Source: Hyphomicrobiales bacterium
Lineage (GTDB): Bacteria; Pseudomonadota; Alphaproteobacteria; Rhizobiales; JAJFHC01
Direction: 5' to 3'
DNA: 47,550 nt
NCBI GenBank assembly: GCA_021775835.1
Contig: JAJFHC010000229.1
Coordinates: 1 to 47,550 of the forward strand
Of the stretch, positions 1-9,094 are shown one piece after another. Position numbers and translations under genes: made by a program. Position 1 is the stretch's first letter, and every line of letters starts with the position of its first letter. Under the pieces are notes generated by a model that worked only from the letters and a program-made list of their open reading frames with translations, searched no databases and was not told the origin of the DNA.

Positions 1-1457
1 CGACCACTACGGTCGGCCTCGGCGACGGATTGAACCGGATCGGCAGGAAGACGGCGATCTGCCTGCGCGAGCCCAGTCTCGGCCCATGCTTTGGCATGAA
101 AGGCGGCGCCGCCGGCGGCGGCTATGCGCAAGTCATCCCGAGGGAAGACATTAACCTTCATTTTACCGGCGACTTCCACGCGATCTCGGCAGCTCACAAT
201 CTATTGTCCGCGATGATCGACAATCACATCCACTGGGGTAACGATCTGGCCCTCGATGCCCGCCGTATCACCTGGCGTCGGGTCGTCGACATGAACGACC
301 GGTCTTTGCGTGACGTCGTAGCTTCCCTTGGAGGTATTGCGAACGGCTTCCCCCGCCAGACCGGCTACGACATTACCGTGGCGTCGGAGATCATGGCCAT
401 TCTCTGCCTGGCAACCGGCCTCGCAGACCTCGAGCGGCGGTTGGGTAACATCGTCGTCGGCTTCACCCGCGACCGCGCGCCTGTGACCGCCCGGGACCTG
501 AAGGCATCCGGCGCCATGGCGGTCCTGCTCAAGGACGCTCTTCTGCCCAACCTGGTCCAGACGCTTGAAAACAACCCGGCCTTCATTCACGGCGGGCCGT
601 TCGCCAACATCGCCCATGGTTGCAATTCGGTCATGGCGACAAAGCTTGCCCTCAAGCTGGCTGATTTTGTCGTCACCGAAGCCGGTTTCGGCGCTGACCT
701 GGGTGCTGAGAAATTCTTCGACATCAAGTGCCGCAAGGCGGGGTTGAAGCCCGATGCCGCCGTGATCGTGGCAACCGTACGGGCGCTCAAGATGCATGGC
801 GGGATTGCCAAAGAAGACCCGGCTGTCGAGAATACCGACGCCGTCAAGACCGGTCTTGCCAATCTTGGCCGCCACATCCGCAACGTAAGCCAGTTTGGCG
901 TACCGGTCGCGGTTGCCATCAACGGCTTTTCGTCTGACACTCCCGCCGAGCACGCCGAGATTGTCGCCTATTGCGAGGACTTCGGCGTCAAGGCCCACGT
1001 CTGCACCCATTGGGCGGACGGCGGTGCCGGCACGAAAAATCTGGCCCGATCGATTGTCGACATCGTGGCGTCGGGCACAAGCCAGTTCCGGCCGCTCTAT
1101 GAAGATGGCCTCGACCTGTGGGAAAAGACCCGCCAGATTGCCCGGCAGATTTATCACGCCGATGACATCATCGCCGACCAGCGGGTTCGCGACCAGTACC
1201 GTGAATTCCAGGATGCAGGCTACGGCCACTTCCCCATCTGCATGGCCAAGACCCAGTACAGCTTCTCCACCGATCCCAATCTCAAGGGCGCTCCCAGCAA
1301 TCACGTGGTACCGGTACGCGAAATCCGGCTAGCCGCCGGCGCTGAATTCATCGTGGCCGTCTGCGGTGACATCATGACCATGCCGGGCCTGCCGCGGATA
1401 CCGGCAGCTGAGAATATCGGCCTTGATGCCGACGGCAATGTTGCGGGCCTGTTCTGA
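1..1457 (+). CDS. fhs: Formate-tetrahydrofolate ligase, 3' part (5' end outside window)
   Basis: Fhs makes 10-formyl-tetrahydrofolate from formate, ATP and THF in the cytoplasm. The reading frame is already open at base 3 and gives 484 residues. It starts within the [13 protein letters not shown] stretch that follows the P-loop in this family. Full-length Fhs is about 555-560 residues, so roughly the first 70, including the P-loop itself, lie upstream. Family motifs are visible: [23 protein letters not shown] near the start (quoted in part: [13 protein letters not shown]), then [21 protein letters not shown] and [17 protein letters not shown] ([12 protein letters not shown]). The in-frame TTG at base 30 is not a real start. 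The nearby flavin demethylase and MttB/GcvT genes would feed the same THF pool. Identification is very secure. No terminator was seen after the stop. Confidence 0.96.
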   Translation, partial: TTTVGLGDGLNRIGRKTAICLREPSLGPCFGMKGGAAGGGYAQVIPREDINLHFTGDFHAISAAHNLLSAMIDNHIHWGNDLALDARRITWRRVVDMNDRSLRDVVASLGGIANGFPRQTGYDITVASEIMAILCLATGLADLERRLGNIVVGFTRDRAPVTARDLKASGAMAVLLKDALLPNLVQTLENNPAFIHGGPFANIAHGCNSVMATKLALKLADFVVTEAGFGADLGAEKFFDIKCRKAGLKPDAAVIVATVRALKMHGGIAKEDPAVENTDAVKTGLANLGRHIRNVSQFGVPVAVAINGFSSDTPAEHAEIVAYCEDFGVKAHVCTHWADGGAGTKNLARSIVDIVASGTSQFRPLYEDGLDLWEKTRQIARQIYHADDIIADQRVRDQYREFQDAGYGHFPICMAKTQYSFSTDPNLKGAPSNHVVPVREIRLAAGAEFIVAVCGDIMTMPGLPRIPAAENIGLDADGNVAGLF

Positions 1458-1603
1458 CCGCCCGTCGACGACATTGCCCTTTGTTGACCCCATTCACGGG
1501 ATAGGTTCGTGCATAGTTGGCAGACGCCGCCTGGCACTTGACCGACATCACGCGGTGCGCCAGATAGTCTAACACCTTCAACACTCCGCAATGGAGATCC
1601 CTC

Positions 1604-2776
1604 ATGGGCCGGAAACTAATCGCCATCGCCGTTTGTGCTGCTGCCGGTCTGGCGGCCGTCGTCACGCTGGCACCGATTCCCGTCAACCTTCCCGTCATCG
1701 GCACTTTGTTCGGAACCGGAACCGGTTTTGCCGACGACGCAGCAATCAAGGCCCGCCTGAAGCTGGCTGAAGGCTACAAGATAAACCTTTTTGCAACGGA
1801 TCTCGGCAAGGCGCGCGTGATGGCAATGACCGATGCGGGAGACATATTGGTCAGCGATCCGAGGAACGACGTGATACGGCTGGTTCTGGCCGACCGCAAC
1901 CAGGACGGCCGCTCTGACGGTGTCCGCATAATTGCCAGAAAACTGAACGGCCCTCATGGTTTGCACCTTGAGGCTGGAACACTTTTTGTCGCCGAAGAAG
2001 ATCGTGTATCGACATTTCAGTTCGATCCGTCAAACAAGACCCTGTCCGGCAGGAAGACCATCCTCAAGGGCATTCCCGCAGGCGAAGGTCATAGCACGCG
2101 GACTATATCGCGGGGACCTGACGGCTGGCTCTATGTTTCGGTCGGCTCCAGTTGCAATGTCTGCATCGAGAAACATCCCTGGCGATCCGCAATCGTCCGT
2201 TTCCGGAAGGGTGACTCCGATGTCGAACTCTTCGCAGAAGGCCTGCGCAACACGGTCGGCTTTGACTGGCAGCCTGGCACCGGTGCCCTTTACGGTGTCA
2301 ACAACGGTCGGGACTGGCTAGGCGACGACTTTCCACCTGAGGAATTGAACCGGATCGAGAAGGGCGGGTTTTATGGTTGGCCATTTTTCAATGGCGACAA
2401 CATTCCTGACCCCGACTACGGCACGCACAAGCGCGCCAGATCAGTAACCCCGCTGCCCCCGGTGCATACGTTCGGCGCCCACATGGCACCCCTCAGCATC
2501 CGCTTCCTGAGACACCAGAAGAGCCCGGACTACCGGAACGCCGCGTTGGTCGGCCTTCATGGGTCCTGGAACCGGGAGATACCCGCCGGATATCAGGTGA
2601 TTTCCGTTCACTGGGACGACTCCGGGCGCATATCGCACAAGCCCTTCATTGTCGGCTTCGAGAAAAACGAGGACGTTATTGGCCGCCCCGTGGATACGAT
2701 TGAAGGCCCCGGCGGCACGATCTATGTGTCGGACGATTATGCCGGTGTGATCTTTCGGGTGACCCGAAAGAACTGA
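1604..2776 (+). CDS. PQQ-dependent sugar dehydrogenase family protein (sorbosone/soluble GDH beta-propeller), exported
   Basis: This 390-residue protein belongs to the soluble glucose/L-sorbosone dehydrogenase beta-propeller family, whose members oxidise sugars or aldehydes in the periplasm with PQQ. An N-terminal hydrophobic stretch (residues about 5-32) acts as a signal peptide or anchor. Propeller motifs follow: GPHGLHLEAGTLFVAEEDRV, the HSTRTISRGPDGWLYVSVGSS-type blade (quoted in part: GPDGWLYVSVGSS), EGLRNTVGFDW, GGFYGWPFFNGDN, GLHGSWNRE and IYVSDDYAGVIFRV. CNVC inside one blade resembles a CxxC. The ATG has GGAGAT nine bases upstream. No cytochrome c domain is fused, so an external electron acceptor is needed. 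No PQQ-synthesis genes are visible in the window. The substrate cannot be told from sequence. Confidence 0.85.
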   Translation: MGRKLIAIAVCAAAGLAAVVTLAPIPVNLPVIGTLFGTGTGFADDAAIKARLKLAEGYKINLFATDLGKARVMAMTDAGDILVSDPRNDVIRLVLADRNQDGRSDGVRIIARKLNGPHGLHLEAGTLFVAEEDRVSTFQFDPSNKTLSGRKTILKGIPAGEGHSTRTISRGPDGWLYVSVGSSCNVCIEKHPWRSAIVRFRKGDSDVELFAEGLRNTVGFDWQPGTGALYGVNNGRDWLGDDFPPEELNRIEKGGFYGWPFFNGDNIPDPDYGTHKRARSVTPLPPVHTFGAHMAPLSIRFLRHQKSPDYRNAALVGLHGSWNREIPAGYQVISVHWDDSGRISHKPFIVGFEKNEDVIGRPVDTIEGPGGTIYVSDDYAGVIFRVTRKN

Positions 2777-2780
2777 CACC
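2744..2780. terminator. Hairpin at the 3' end of the sugar dehydrogenase gene
   Basis: TCTTTCGGG (2751-2759) and CCCGAAAGA (2763-2771) form a perfect 9-bp stem with a 3-base loop. GGTGT (2744-2748) and ACACC (2776-2780) can extend it. It covers the last codons and the stop and lies between two convergent genes. No U-tract follows, so it may be a 3'-end stabilising or bidirectional structure rather than a classical terminator. Confidence 0.45.
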
Positions 2781-2801
2781 GGCATGAACCGTCAGACCTT
2801 A

Positions 2802-5309
2802 TCAGCCGCGTAGTCGTTCGTTTTCCGTGTCGAACGGTGAATCCGGTACAACTGTCGCTGGATAACGCTCGCCGAGGATCTCGATTTCAAACGTCTCGCC
2901 TTCCTTGGCCATGGCCGGAGGCACCATCGCGATGGCGAGGGACTTGCCGAGCCGCCAGCCGTAGTTGCCCGATGTTGCGCGGCCAACCATCTTGCCGTCC
3001 TTGTAGATCGGCTCGTTGCCGCGTGCATCGGAATGGGTGACGTTATGAACTTCGAGCGTCACCAGGGCATTGGAAAAACCCTTCTGCTGCCACTCCACCA
3101 GCGCGTCGCGCCCGATGAATTCGCCCTTGTTGAGGTGGACGAACCGATCGAGACCGGACTCGAGGGCTGAGTACTCGATTGATAGCTCGCGGGGGATGAG
3201 GCGGTAGGATTTCTCGATCCGAAGGCTGTCCATGGCGCGGATACCGAACGGCTTGAGATCGAATTCTTCGCCGGCTTCAAACAGCAGGTCGTAGATGTAG
3301 TTCTGCATTTCAATCGGGTGATGCAGTTCCCAGCCCAGTTCACCAACGAAGTTCACGCGAATAGCGTGGGCCTGTGCCCAGCCCACATTGATGAACTTGC
3401 CTGTCAACCATTTGAAGCTGTCGTTGGAGAGATCCGTATCCGTGATCTTCTGGAGAAGTTTCCGGGAGTCCGGACCAGCCAGTACCAATACACCGTACTG
3501 CGAGGTGATCTTTTGCAAATGAACACCGCTCTCGGGCAGGTTCTGTTTCAGATAGTCATAGTCGTGGCGCTCCATGGCGCCCGCGGAGACCAGGTAGAAC
3601 GACTGTTTGCCGGTCCGGTAGATGGTGAACTCGGCACGAACGCCGCCGTTTTTCGACAGCATGTGGCAAAGACCGATGCGACCAACGGTCTTCGGGATTC
3701 GGTTGGCCACAAGGCTGTCGAGCCAGTCCTCGGCATCTGGCCCTGAGACCTCGAACTTGGAGAACGCGGACATGTCGAGCAGGCCGACCTTCTCATGCAC
3801 ATGACGGCACTCGTTGCCCACATGTTCGAAATAGTTGGACCGGCGGAAGCTCCACAGTTCCTTGATCTTTTCACCCTCGACAACCGGCGCATGATTGTCG
3901 TTCATGATGACATCCGGCTTACTCAGATCGGCTTCATCGAAACCATAACCTTCGGGGGCAAACCAGTTCGGCCGCTCCCAGCCGAACACGGACCCGAAGA
4001 CAGCGCCCCTGGCTTTCATGCGGTCATAACACGGAGCCTTCTTGAGCGGTCGGGCCTCGGCGCGTTCTTCATCGGGGTAGTGGACCGTGAACACGTTGCG
4101 ATAGGCTTCCTCGTTCTTCGCCTTGAGATAACCCCGCGACGCGTAGGGGCCAAATCGGCGCGGATCGACGCCCATCATATCGATCGAAGGCTCACCCTCG
4201 ACCATCCATTCGGCGATCTGCCAGCCGGCGCCGCCGGCCGCCGTGATACCGAAGCTGTGACCTTCATTGAGCCAGAAGTTGCGCTTGTCCCAGGCCGGGC
4301 CGATAATCGGCGAACCATCAGGCGTGTAACAGATCGCGCCGTTGTAGCACTTCTTGATACCGACCTCGCCAAAGGCCGGCACCCGGTTGATCGCCGCTTC
4401 AATGTGTGGCTCAAGGCGTTCCAGATCCTCCTGGAAAAGCTCGTATTCAGCCTTCTCATCAGGCCCGTCCACATAGCAGCACGGCGCGCCGACCTCGTAT
4501 GGGCCCAGCAGCAGGCCCTTGCTTTCCTCGCGCATGTACCACGACGCGTCGGCTTCACGCAGCACGCCCATCTCCGGCAGGCCCAGCTCATGGCGGGCAA
4601 CGATGTCCGGGTGCGGTTCGGTGACGATATACTGGTGTTCGACCGGGATTACCGGAATGTCGAGGCCAACCATGGTGCCGGTCTGGCGCACGAAGTTACC
4701 GGTCGCCGAGACAACGTGCTCACACGTGATGTCCCCTTTGTCAGTCTTGATCAGCCACTCTCCGCTAGGTGTCTGCTCGATCGCCGTAACTCGCGTGTTG
4801 CGGTAGATTTCGGCGCCCATGTCGCGCGCACCCTTTGCCATGGCCTGTGTCAGGTCGGCGGGCTGCACATAACCGTCGCGCGGATGCTGAATTGCACCGA
4901 TCAGACCTTCCGCATTGCACAGTGGCCAGGCTTCACGCACTTCATCAGGGGTCAGGAAATTGACGTCAATGCCGATTGTCTTGGCAACACCTGCGTAGTA
5001 ACGAAACTCATCCATCCGGTCAGGCGTACAGGCCAGACGGATATTCGACACTTGGCGCAAACCCACATGCTGGCCGGTTTCCTGTTCGAGGTTTTCGTAG
5101 AGCGCCACGGAGTACTTGTGAATCTGCCCGACCGAATAGCTCATGTTGAACAGGGGCAGCAATCCGGCCGCGTGCCATGTCGATCCGGACGTCAGTTCGT
5201 TGCGTTCAACCAGGACAACATCCGACCAGCCTTTCTTGGCCAGATGATAAAGGGTTGAAACCCCGACGACACCACCACCGATAACCACCACCCGCGCATG
5301 CGTTTTCAT
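2802..5309 (-). CDS. Dimethylglycine/sarcosine dehydrogenase-type FAD + GcvT-fold demethylase
   Basis: The protein has 835 residues. The N-terminal half is a DAO-type FAD oxidoreductase. It has the dinucleotide motif GGGVVG at residues 9-14, ERNELTSGSTWHAAG with the histidine that carries covalent FAD in DMGDH/SDH, and NEGHSFGITAAGGAG near the end of the domain. The C-terminal half is a FAO-M/GcvT THF-binding fold (LLDMSAFSKFEVSGPDAEDWLD and GLGELGWELHHP-like motifs). Known relatives oxidatively demethylate dimethylglycine or sarcosine and pass formaldehyde to THF as methylene-THF. The ATG at 5309 has AAGGGG nine bases upstream. Upstream of it the frame only adds an unlikely 14-residue leader. 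The exact N-methyl substrate is not determined. Fhs and the MttB/GcvT pair elsewhere in the window fit a C1 theme. Confidence 0.88.
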   Translation of the reverse strand: MKTHARVVVIGGGVVGVSTLYHLAKKGWSDVVLVERNELTSGSTWHAAGLLPLFNMSYSVGQIHKYSVALYENLEQETGQHVGLRQVSNIRLACTPDRMDEFRYYAGVAKTIGIDVNFLTPDEVREAWPLCNAEGLIGAIQHPRDGYVQPADLTQAMAKGARDMGAEIYRNTRVTAIEQTPSGEWLIKTDKGDITCEHVVSATGNFVRQTGTMVGLDIPVIPVEHQYIVTEPHPDIVARHELGLPEMGVLREADASWYMREESKGLLLGPYEVGAPCCYVDGPDEKAEYELFQEDLERLEPHIEAAINRVPAFGEVGIKKCYNGAICYTPDGSPIIGPAWDKRNFWLNEGHSFGITAAGGAGWQIAEWMVEGEPSIDMMGVDPRRFGPYASRGYLKAKNEEAYRNVFTVHYPDEERAEARPLKKAPCYDRMKARGAVFGSVFGWERPNWFAPEGYGFDEADLSKPDVIMNDNHAPVVEGEKIKELWSFRRSNYFEHVGNECRHVHEKVGLLDMSAFSKFEVSGPDAEDWLDSLVANRIPKTVGRIGLCHMLSKNGGVRAEFTIYRTGKQSFYLVSAGAMERHDYDYLKQNLPESGVHLQKITSQYGVLVLAGPDSRKLLQKITDTDLSNDSFKWLTGKFINVGWAQAHAIRVNFVGELGWELHHPIEMQNYIYDLLFEAGEEFDLKPFGIRAMDSLRIEKSYRLIPRELSIEYSALESGLDRFVHLNKGEFIGRDALVEWQQKGFSNALVTLEVHNVTHSDARGNEPIYKDGKMVGRATSGNYGWRLGKSLAIAMVPPAMAKEGETFEIEILGERYPATVVPDSPFDTENERLRG

Positions 5310-5471
5310 GGCATAGAACCCCTTGCACATAGATCTGCAGAAATTTGGCACACGATAATACCAACGTTACCCGACTGAACGAGAATTCCGACGCTTGTGG
5401 GCAGATTCCGACACACCGTCTTTTTCCGGCGGTATGTGCCTTTGGAAACAGCCGCATATTCAACAAGACTG

Positions 5472-6203
5472 TCAGGGCAGACTGAGTTTCGCCATCCGGC
5501 CGCCGTCGACGGTATAAACTTGCCCGGTGACGAATGACGCGTCCTCCGATGAGAGCCAGGCGACGAGGGCGGCCACCTCTTCAGGCGATCCGGTCCGGCC
5601 GACAGGATGAATGCCCCCGATGTCGCGCCGGAACGCTGCCGGATCGTCCATCGACTCGATAAAGTCAACGTTGAGGTCGGTGTCGATCCATCCCGGTGCC
5701 ACCGCATTGCACCGTATGCCGTCCGGGCCGTGGTCGACGGCCACTGCCCGGGTCAAACCGTGCAAGCCGGCCTTCGATGCACAATAGGCCGGATGTCGCG
5801 GATTGGACCCCAACCCCTCGATTGATCCGATGTTTACGACCGCGCCACCGTCGCGAAGGTACGGAACCGCGTGTTTGATGAGCAGGAAAGGCGCACGCAG
5901 ATTAACCGACAGGGTTCGGTCCCAGTCGTCAAGCCCGGTCTCCTCGACCGTTCCTTCGATCATGACGCCGGCATTGTTGACAAGAATGTCCAGGGTTCCT
6001 GCGCGGCCGGCGATTTCATCAATGATCTTCAACGGCGCTTCAGGATCGCCCAGGTCAGCGGTGATCGTTTCAAAACCATCCGCAGTACCGCGTTGGGCCG
6101 TGAAGACGCGCGCACCTTCCTGTGCCAGCCTGCGGGCGCAGGCGAGGCCGATGCCAGCCCGCCCGCCGGTCACCAGGGCAACCTTGCCTTCGAAGCGGCT
6201 CAC
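5472..6203 (-). CDS. SDR-family NAD(P)-dependent dehydrogenase (downstream member of pair)
   Basis: This classical short-chain dehydrogenase of 243 residues has VTGGRAGIG (cofactor binding, about residues 9-17), NNAG, and the catalytic Ser with [19 protein letters not shown] closes it as in many SDRs. The start chosen is GTG at 6203, which overlaps the TGA of the upstream SDR as GTGA. This indicates translational coupling and removes the unsupported 14-residue extension of the longer frame. Substrate is unknown. Pairing with a second SDR and the nearby DMGDH-like gene suggests oxidation of polyol, hydroxy acid or sugar intermediates, but that is inference. Confidence 0.85.
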   Translation of the reverse strand: MSRFEGKVALVTGGRAGIGLACARRLAQEGARVFTAQRGTADGFETITADLGDPEAPLKIIDEIAGRAGTLDILVNNAGVMIEGTVEETGLDDWDRTLSVNLRAPFLLIKHAVPYLRDGGAVVNIGSIEGLGSNPRHPAYCASKAGLHGLTRAVAVDHGPDGIRCNAVAPGWIDTDLNVDFIESMDDPAAFRRDIGGIHPVGRTGSPEEVAALVAWLSSEDASFVTGQVYTVDGGRMAKLSLP

Positions 6204-6940
6204 CCGACCGGCTTCCCGCCATTGACTTCCACCAGCGCCCCGCACATGTACCGGGCACTGTCGGATACCAGGAACACCACCACATCGGCAATATCTTCAG
6301 GATTTGCAATCCGTCCAAGCGGCACGGTCGCGTTGAGGTCATCAATCGCGGTTTGTGGATCAAGTCCACGGATTTCAAAGCCCGTGCGCAACATCGGCGT
6401 ATCGACCTCATTAGGGCACACCGCATTGATCCGTATGCCCTGATGGGCATGATCCCGGCCCATGCACTGGGTCAATGAGGCGATGGCTGCTTTCGACATG
6501 CAGTAAATCGGGTGATTGGCGCCGGGATGAACCCCCCAGCACGACGCTGTGTTGACAATCGCCCCGCCGCCGACCGCGGCCATGATCGGAATTGCCGCCC
6601 GGCAGATCCGGAATGGCGCCTCGACGTTGACCGCCATGGACAAGGCGTAATCCTGGTCACTCGCTTCCGTAACCGAGCCACGCCGGATAATGCCGGCATT
6701 GTTTATCACGATGTCGAGGCCACCGAGCGCGGCAACGGCCCGCCCGGCAAGTCCGTCGCAATAATCGCCGTCCGTCAGATCTCCCGGCAACGCCACATCG
6801 CCACGAAGGTCAGATCCTTCACGGTCGGCCGCAGCGACACGGACGCCGGCCCCGCGCAGTCGGTCGACAATAGCCTTGCCAATGCCGCCGGCCGCGCCGG
6901 TCACCAGGGCCTTGCGCCCTGACATGTCATCCGTTGCCAT
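6200..6940 (-). CDS. SDR-family NAD(P)-dependent dehydrogenase (upstream member of pair)
   Basis: This classical SDR of about 246 residues has [11 protein letters not shown] near the N-terminus, NNAGIIRRG, and a catalytic Ser followed by YCMSK. It ends [11 protein letters not shown]. The ATG at 6940 is preferred over the TTG one codon earlier and has an AGG eight bases upstream. Its stop overlaps the GTG of the next SDR by four bases, so the two are almost certainly co-translated. The two paralogues differ clearly in sequence, so this is not a recent duplication. They may act on successive steps or stereoisomers. Substrate is unknown. Confidence 0.85.
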   Translation of the reverse strand: MATDDMSGRKALVTGAAGGIGKAIVDRLRGAGVRVAAADREGSDLRGDVALPGDLTDGDYCDGLAGRAVAALGGLDIVINNAGIIRRGSVTEASDQDYALSMAVNVEAPFRICRAAIPIMAAVGGGAIVNTASCWGVHPGANHPIYCMSKAAIASLTQCMGRDHAHQGIRINAVCPNEVDTPMLRTGFEIRGLDPQTAIDDLNATVPLGRIANPEDIADVVVFLVSDSARYMCGALVEVNGGKPVG

Positions 6941-6969
6941 CAATCAAACCTGAGAATATCGGCCGGGTT

Positions 6970-7377
6970 CTAGAAGGGTCCACTCTGATGACCGACGCTC
7001 AAATCCCGGCGCGCGGAGCGGATTGTCACCGAATAACCCGCGATCACGTCGATCAGACAAATCACCATGATGATGAAGAACGTCGATGTTGCCGCCTGAC
7101 GCACCAGCAGGAATTCAACCAGGCAGATGATGAACAGGAAAGTTGACAGAAGATGGTCGACGATCGACCCCGCGCCAGTCCGCGTTGCCTTGAGAATTTC
7201 TATAAACAGGAACAGCAGAGACACGCAGATCAGCAAATCCGACAACGTAAACGCCCAGTACCCGCCCGAGACCATGGTCATGGAAAACAGTTCTGCCTCG
7301 AGCGGCGTGGTGCCCAAAAAGACCAGCAGGTTGTAGGCAATGACAGCAAGTACGAGAACCGGGATACTGAGCAACAT
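6970..7377 (-). CDS. Small hydrophobic membrane protein, unknown function
   Basis: The predicted product has 135 residues and about four hydrophobic helices: MLLSIPVLVLAVIAYNLLVF, GYWAFTLSDLLICVSLLFLFI, LLSTFLFIICLVEFLLV and TFFIIMVICLIDVIAGY (each within residues 1-120). A short charged tail (RSARRDLSVGH) follows. I recognise no catalytic motif. The ATG at 7377 has AAAGGA eight bases upstream, which supports this start over the longer frame from 7434. It lies between rpmF and the SDR pair, all on the minus strand. The rpmF terminator separates it from rpmF, so it probably has its own promoter in the short upstream gap. Confidence 0.7.
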   Translation of the reverse strand: MLLSIPVLVLAVIAYNLLVFLGTTPLEAELFSMTMVSGGYWAFTLSDLLICVSLLFLFIEILKATRTGAGSIVDHLLSTFLFIICLVEFLLVRQAATSTFFIIMVICLIDVIAGYSVTIRSARRDLSVGHQSGPF

Positions 7378-7463
7378 CGAAGGCGTCCTTTCTGATTCGT
7401 ATCTGGAATGGCCATGTCGCGGCGAACTATACACACCTTGTAACGATCAGGCATTACCCAACA

Positions 7464-7499
7464 AAAAAGGCGATCCGAACTATGTCGCACCGCCTTTTT
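7464..7499 (-). terminator. Rho-independent terminator of rpmF
   Basis: AAAAAGGCG (7464-7472) and CGCCTTTTT (7491-7499) form a 9-bp perfect stem around an 18-base loop, 24 bases after the rpmF stop. Read on the minus strand the stem ends in a run of U, as in an intrinsic terminator. The A/T-rich ends make it potentially bidirectional. Confidence 0.65.
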
Positions 7500-7522
7500 C
7501 AAAAATGTATGCCGAAAGACAA

Positions 7523-7708
7523 TCAATAATCGTCTTTTGGTTCAAGAATCTGACGTCCGCGGTACATTCCGCTTTTGAGATCGATGTGATGAGGACGGTG
7601 CAATTCACCGGATTCCTTGTTTTCAACATAGACCGGCTGTTTCAGCGCATCGGTGGACCGGCGGTGGCCGCGTTTGGAACGCGACACTTTTTTCATTGGC
7701 ACTGCCAT
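7523..7708 (-). CDS. rpmF: 50S ribosomal protein L32
   Basis: L32 is a small structural protein of the large ribosomal subunit. The 61-residue product has the family hallmarks: [38 protein letters not shown] and GMYRGRQIL. It lacks the paired CxxC cysteines of the zinc-binding form and so is the C-minus type usual in alphaproteobacteria. GGAG lies seven bases before the ATG. A terminator follows the stop. In many Rhizobiales-type genomes rpmF sits directly beside mtgA (from memory). Here a four-gene ABC transporter operon lies between them. Confidence 0.95.
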   Translation of the reverse strand: MAVPMKKVSRSKRGHRRSTDALKQPVYVENKESGELHRPHHIDLKSGMYRGRQILEPKDDY

Positions 7709-8206
7709 GGTGCATTCTCCATCAAAATTTGGGTATTAAGGACGCCAATGCGGTCTCACAACCGTCACCCGTCGCAATTCTGGCGCGACTTATACTGGCT
7801 GTTTCAGAAAATTACCAGAAAAACTATACACCATGACCTTTGGCCGCAGTACGGCGTCGCGCTCCGTTCATGTCGTTAAAAAAACAGGTACACAATCCCG
7901 GCAACGACGATCAATCCATTGTGCTGGCCTGTTTCACTCCAATTCAGCATCAGAGAAGTTGACAAACATCGTTCCGCATCACGGAATCTCAGGGCTATGT
8001 CCGCGACCGCATGATGAATCTGGCAGAAACTATGGTAGAATTGCAATTACTGACATCGAGGGACTTAGAGTTTTACCAAGAATACTCGTGGGCCTTGTGA
8101 ATGCGTCTGCATAACAGTACGAATATAAAGGGGTGCGTTTTCCTACAAAACCGGTCACACTCGAAGAATTGACGAGGTTGTCAAACGTCACAAGGCAGGA
8201 GAGTTT
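7709..8206. other. 498-base intergenic region between divergent rpmF and ABC transporter operon
   Basis: This region is clearly more AT-rich than the flanking genes. The open frames crossing it (7340-7879 and 7833-8114, plus) have no good ribosome site and look random. It must hold the rpmF promoter (minus) and the transporter promoter (plus), but I could not place a convincing -35/-10 pair. AGGAGAG at 8197-8203 is the ribosome site of the transporter ATPase. No tRNA, riboswitch or repeat was recognised. Confidence 0.5.
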
Positions 8207-8992
8207 ATGAGCGCGAACGGCTCAGACGTCGCCGCATTGGAAGTCGAGAATCTTCACAAGAGTTTCGGCGAGCTGGAAGTCATCAAGGGCGTATCGATGG
8301 AAGCCCACAAGGGTGACGTAATTTCCATTCTGGGCGCATCCGGCTCCGGCAAAAGCACGTTCCTTCGCTGCATCAACCTGCTGGAAACACCCAACTCAGG
8401 CAAAGTTACCGTCGCCGGCGAGACCATCGGCATGACACAGAACCGGCGCGGCGAAACCGTGCCGACCGATGTCAAGCAGGTGGAGCGCCTCCGCTCCAAG
8501 CTCGCCATGGTGTTCCAGAGCTTCAACCTCTGGACTCACATGACGGTGTTAGAGAATATAATCGAAGCTCCGGTGCACTTGTTGAAGGTGCCAAAAGCCG
8601 AAGCTATCGAACAGGCCAAGGCGCTCATGGACAAAGTCGGCATTCTGGAGCGGCAGGACTATTATCCGGCCCATCTTTCCGGAGGTCAGCAGCAAAGGGT
8701 GGCGATCGCCAGAGCGCTAGCCATGGAGCCGGAGGTCATGTTGTTCGACGAACCGACCTCGGCACTTGATCCGGAACTTGTTGGCGAAGTCCTGAAAGTC
8801 ATGCGTGATCTTGCCGATGAGGGGCGTACCATGCTGGTTGTCACCCATGAGATGGGATTTTCCAAGGATGTCTCCTCGCACGTGGTTTTCCTGCACGAGG
8901 GTCTTGTGGAGGAAGAGGGGCCTCCAGCTCAAATGTTCAACGCTCAGAAGTCCGAGAGATTTCACCAATTTCTGTTGCGAACCCGCCAGTGA
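8207..8992 (+). CDS. Polar amino acid/opine ABC transporter ATP-binding protein (HisP/OccP type)
   Basis: This cytoplasmic ATPase powers uptake with the receptor and two permeases that follow. It has 261 residues, normal for the PAAT family. Walker A is GASGSGKST (43-51), the Q-loop lies in MVFQSFNLW, the signature is LSGGQQQR (157-164), and Walker B is VMLFDE (177-182) followed by the H-loop VVTHEM. The insert between the first strands (KVTVAGETIGMTQNRRGE) is typical of HisP/OccP-like proteins. AGGAGAG four bases before the ATG gives a strong start. It is the first gene of an ATPase-receptor-permease-permease operon. The likely ligand is a basic amino acid or opine-like compound, but the sequence does not fix it. 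Confidence 0.92.
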   Translation: MSANGSDVAALEVENLHKSFGELEVIKGVSMEAHKGDVISILGASGSGKSTFLRCINLLETPNSGKVTVAGETIGMTQNRRGETVPTDVKQVERLRSKLAMVFQSFNLWTHMTVLENIIEAPVHLLKVPKAEAIEQAKALMDKVGILERQDYYPAHLSGGQQQRVAIARALAMEPEVMLFDEPTSALDPELVGEVLKVMRDLADEGRTMLVVTHEMGFSKDVSSHVVFLHEGLVEEEGPPAQMFNAQKSERFHQFLLRTRQ

Positions 8993-9094
8993 AAAGAATG
9001 TCGGTTGGTTCGTACAGGTCATCGCCCCAAAGGGCACGTTAATCGAGAAGAACCCGTTCAGTGAACGTGTTTTTGATCTAAGAGGGAGTACAAA

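Noticed and set aside
201..1304. Minus-strand frame of 367 codons inside fhs
   Set aside because: Shadow of fhs. No motifs, no ribosome site.
3795..5258. Long plus-strand frame of 487 codons opposite the DMGDH-like gene
   Set aside because: It is antisense to a gene with clear domain motifs, has no recognisable family and shows the codon shadow of GC-rich sequence.
7340..8114. Plus-strand frames of 179 and 93 codons across rpmF and the following gap
   Set aside because: One crosses rpmF and the terminator antisense. The other lacks a ribosome site and family signal in AT-rich intergenic DNA.
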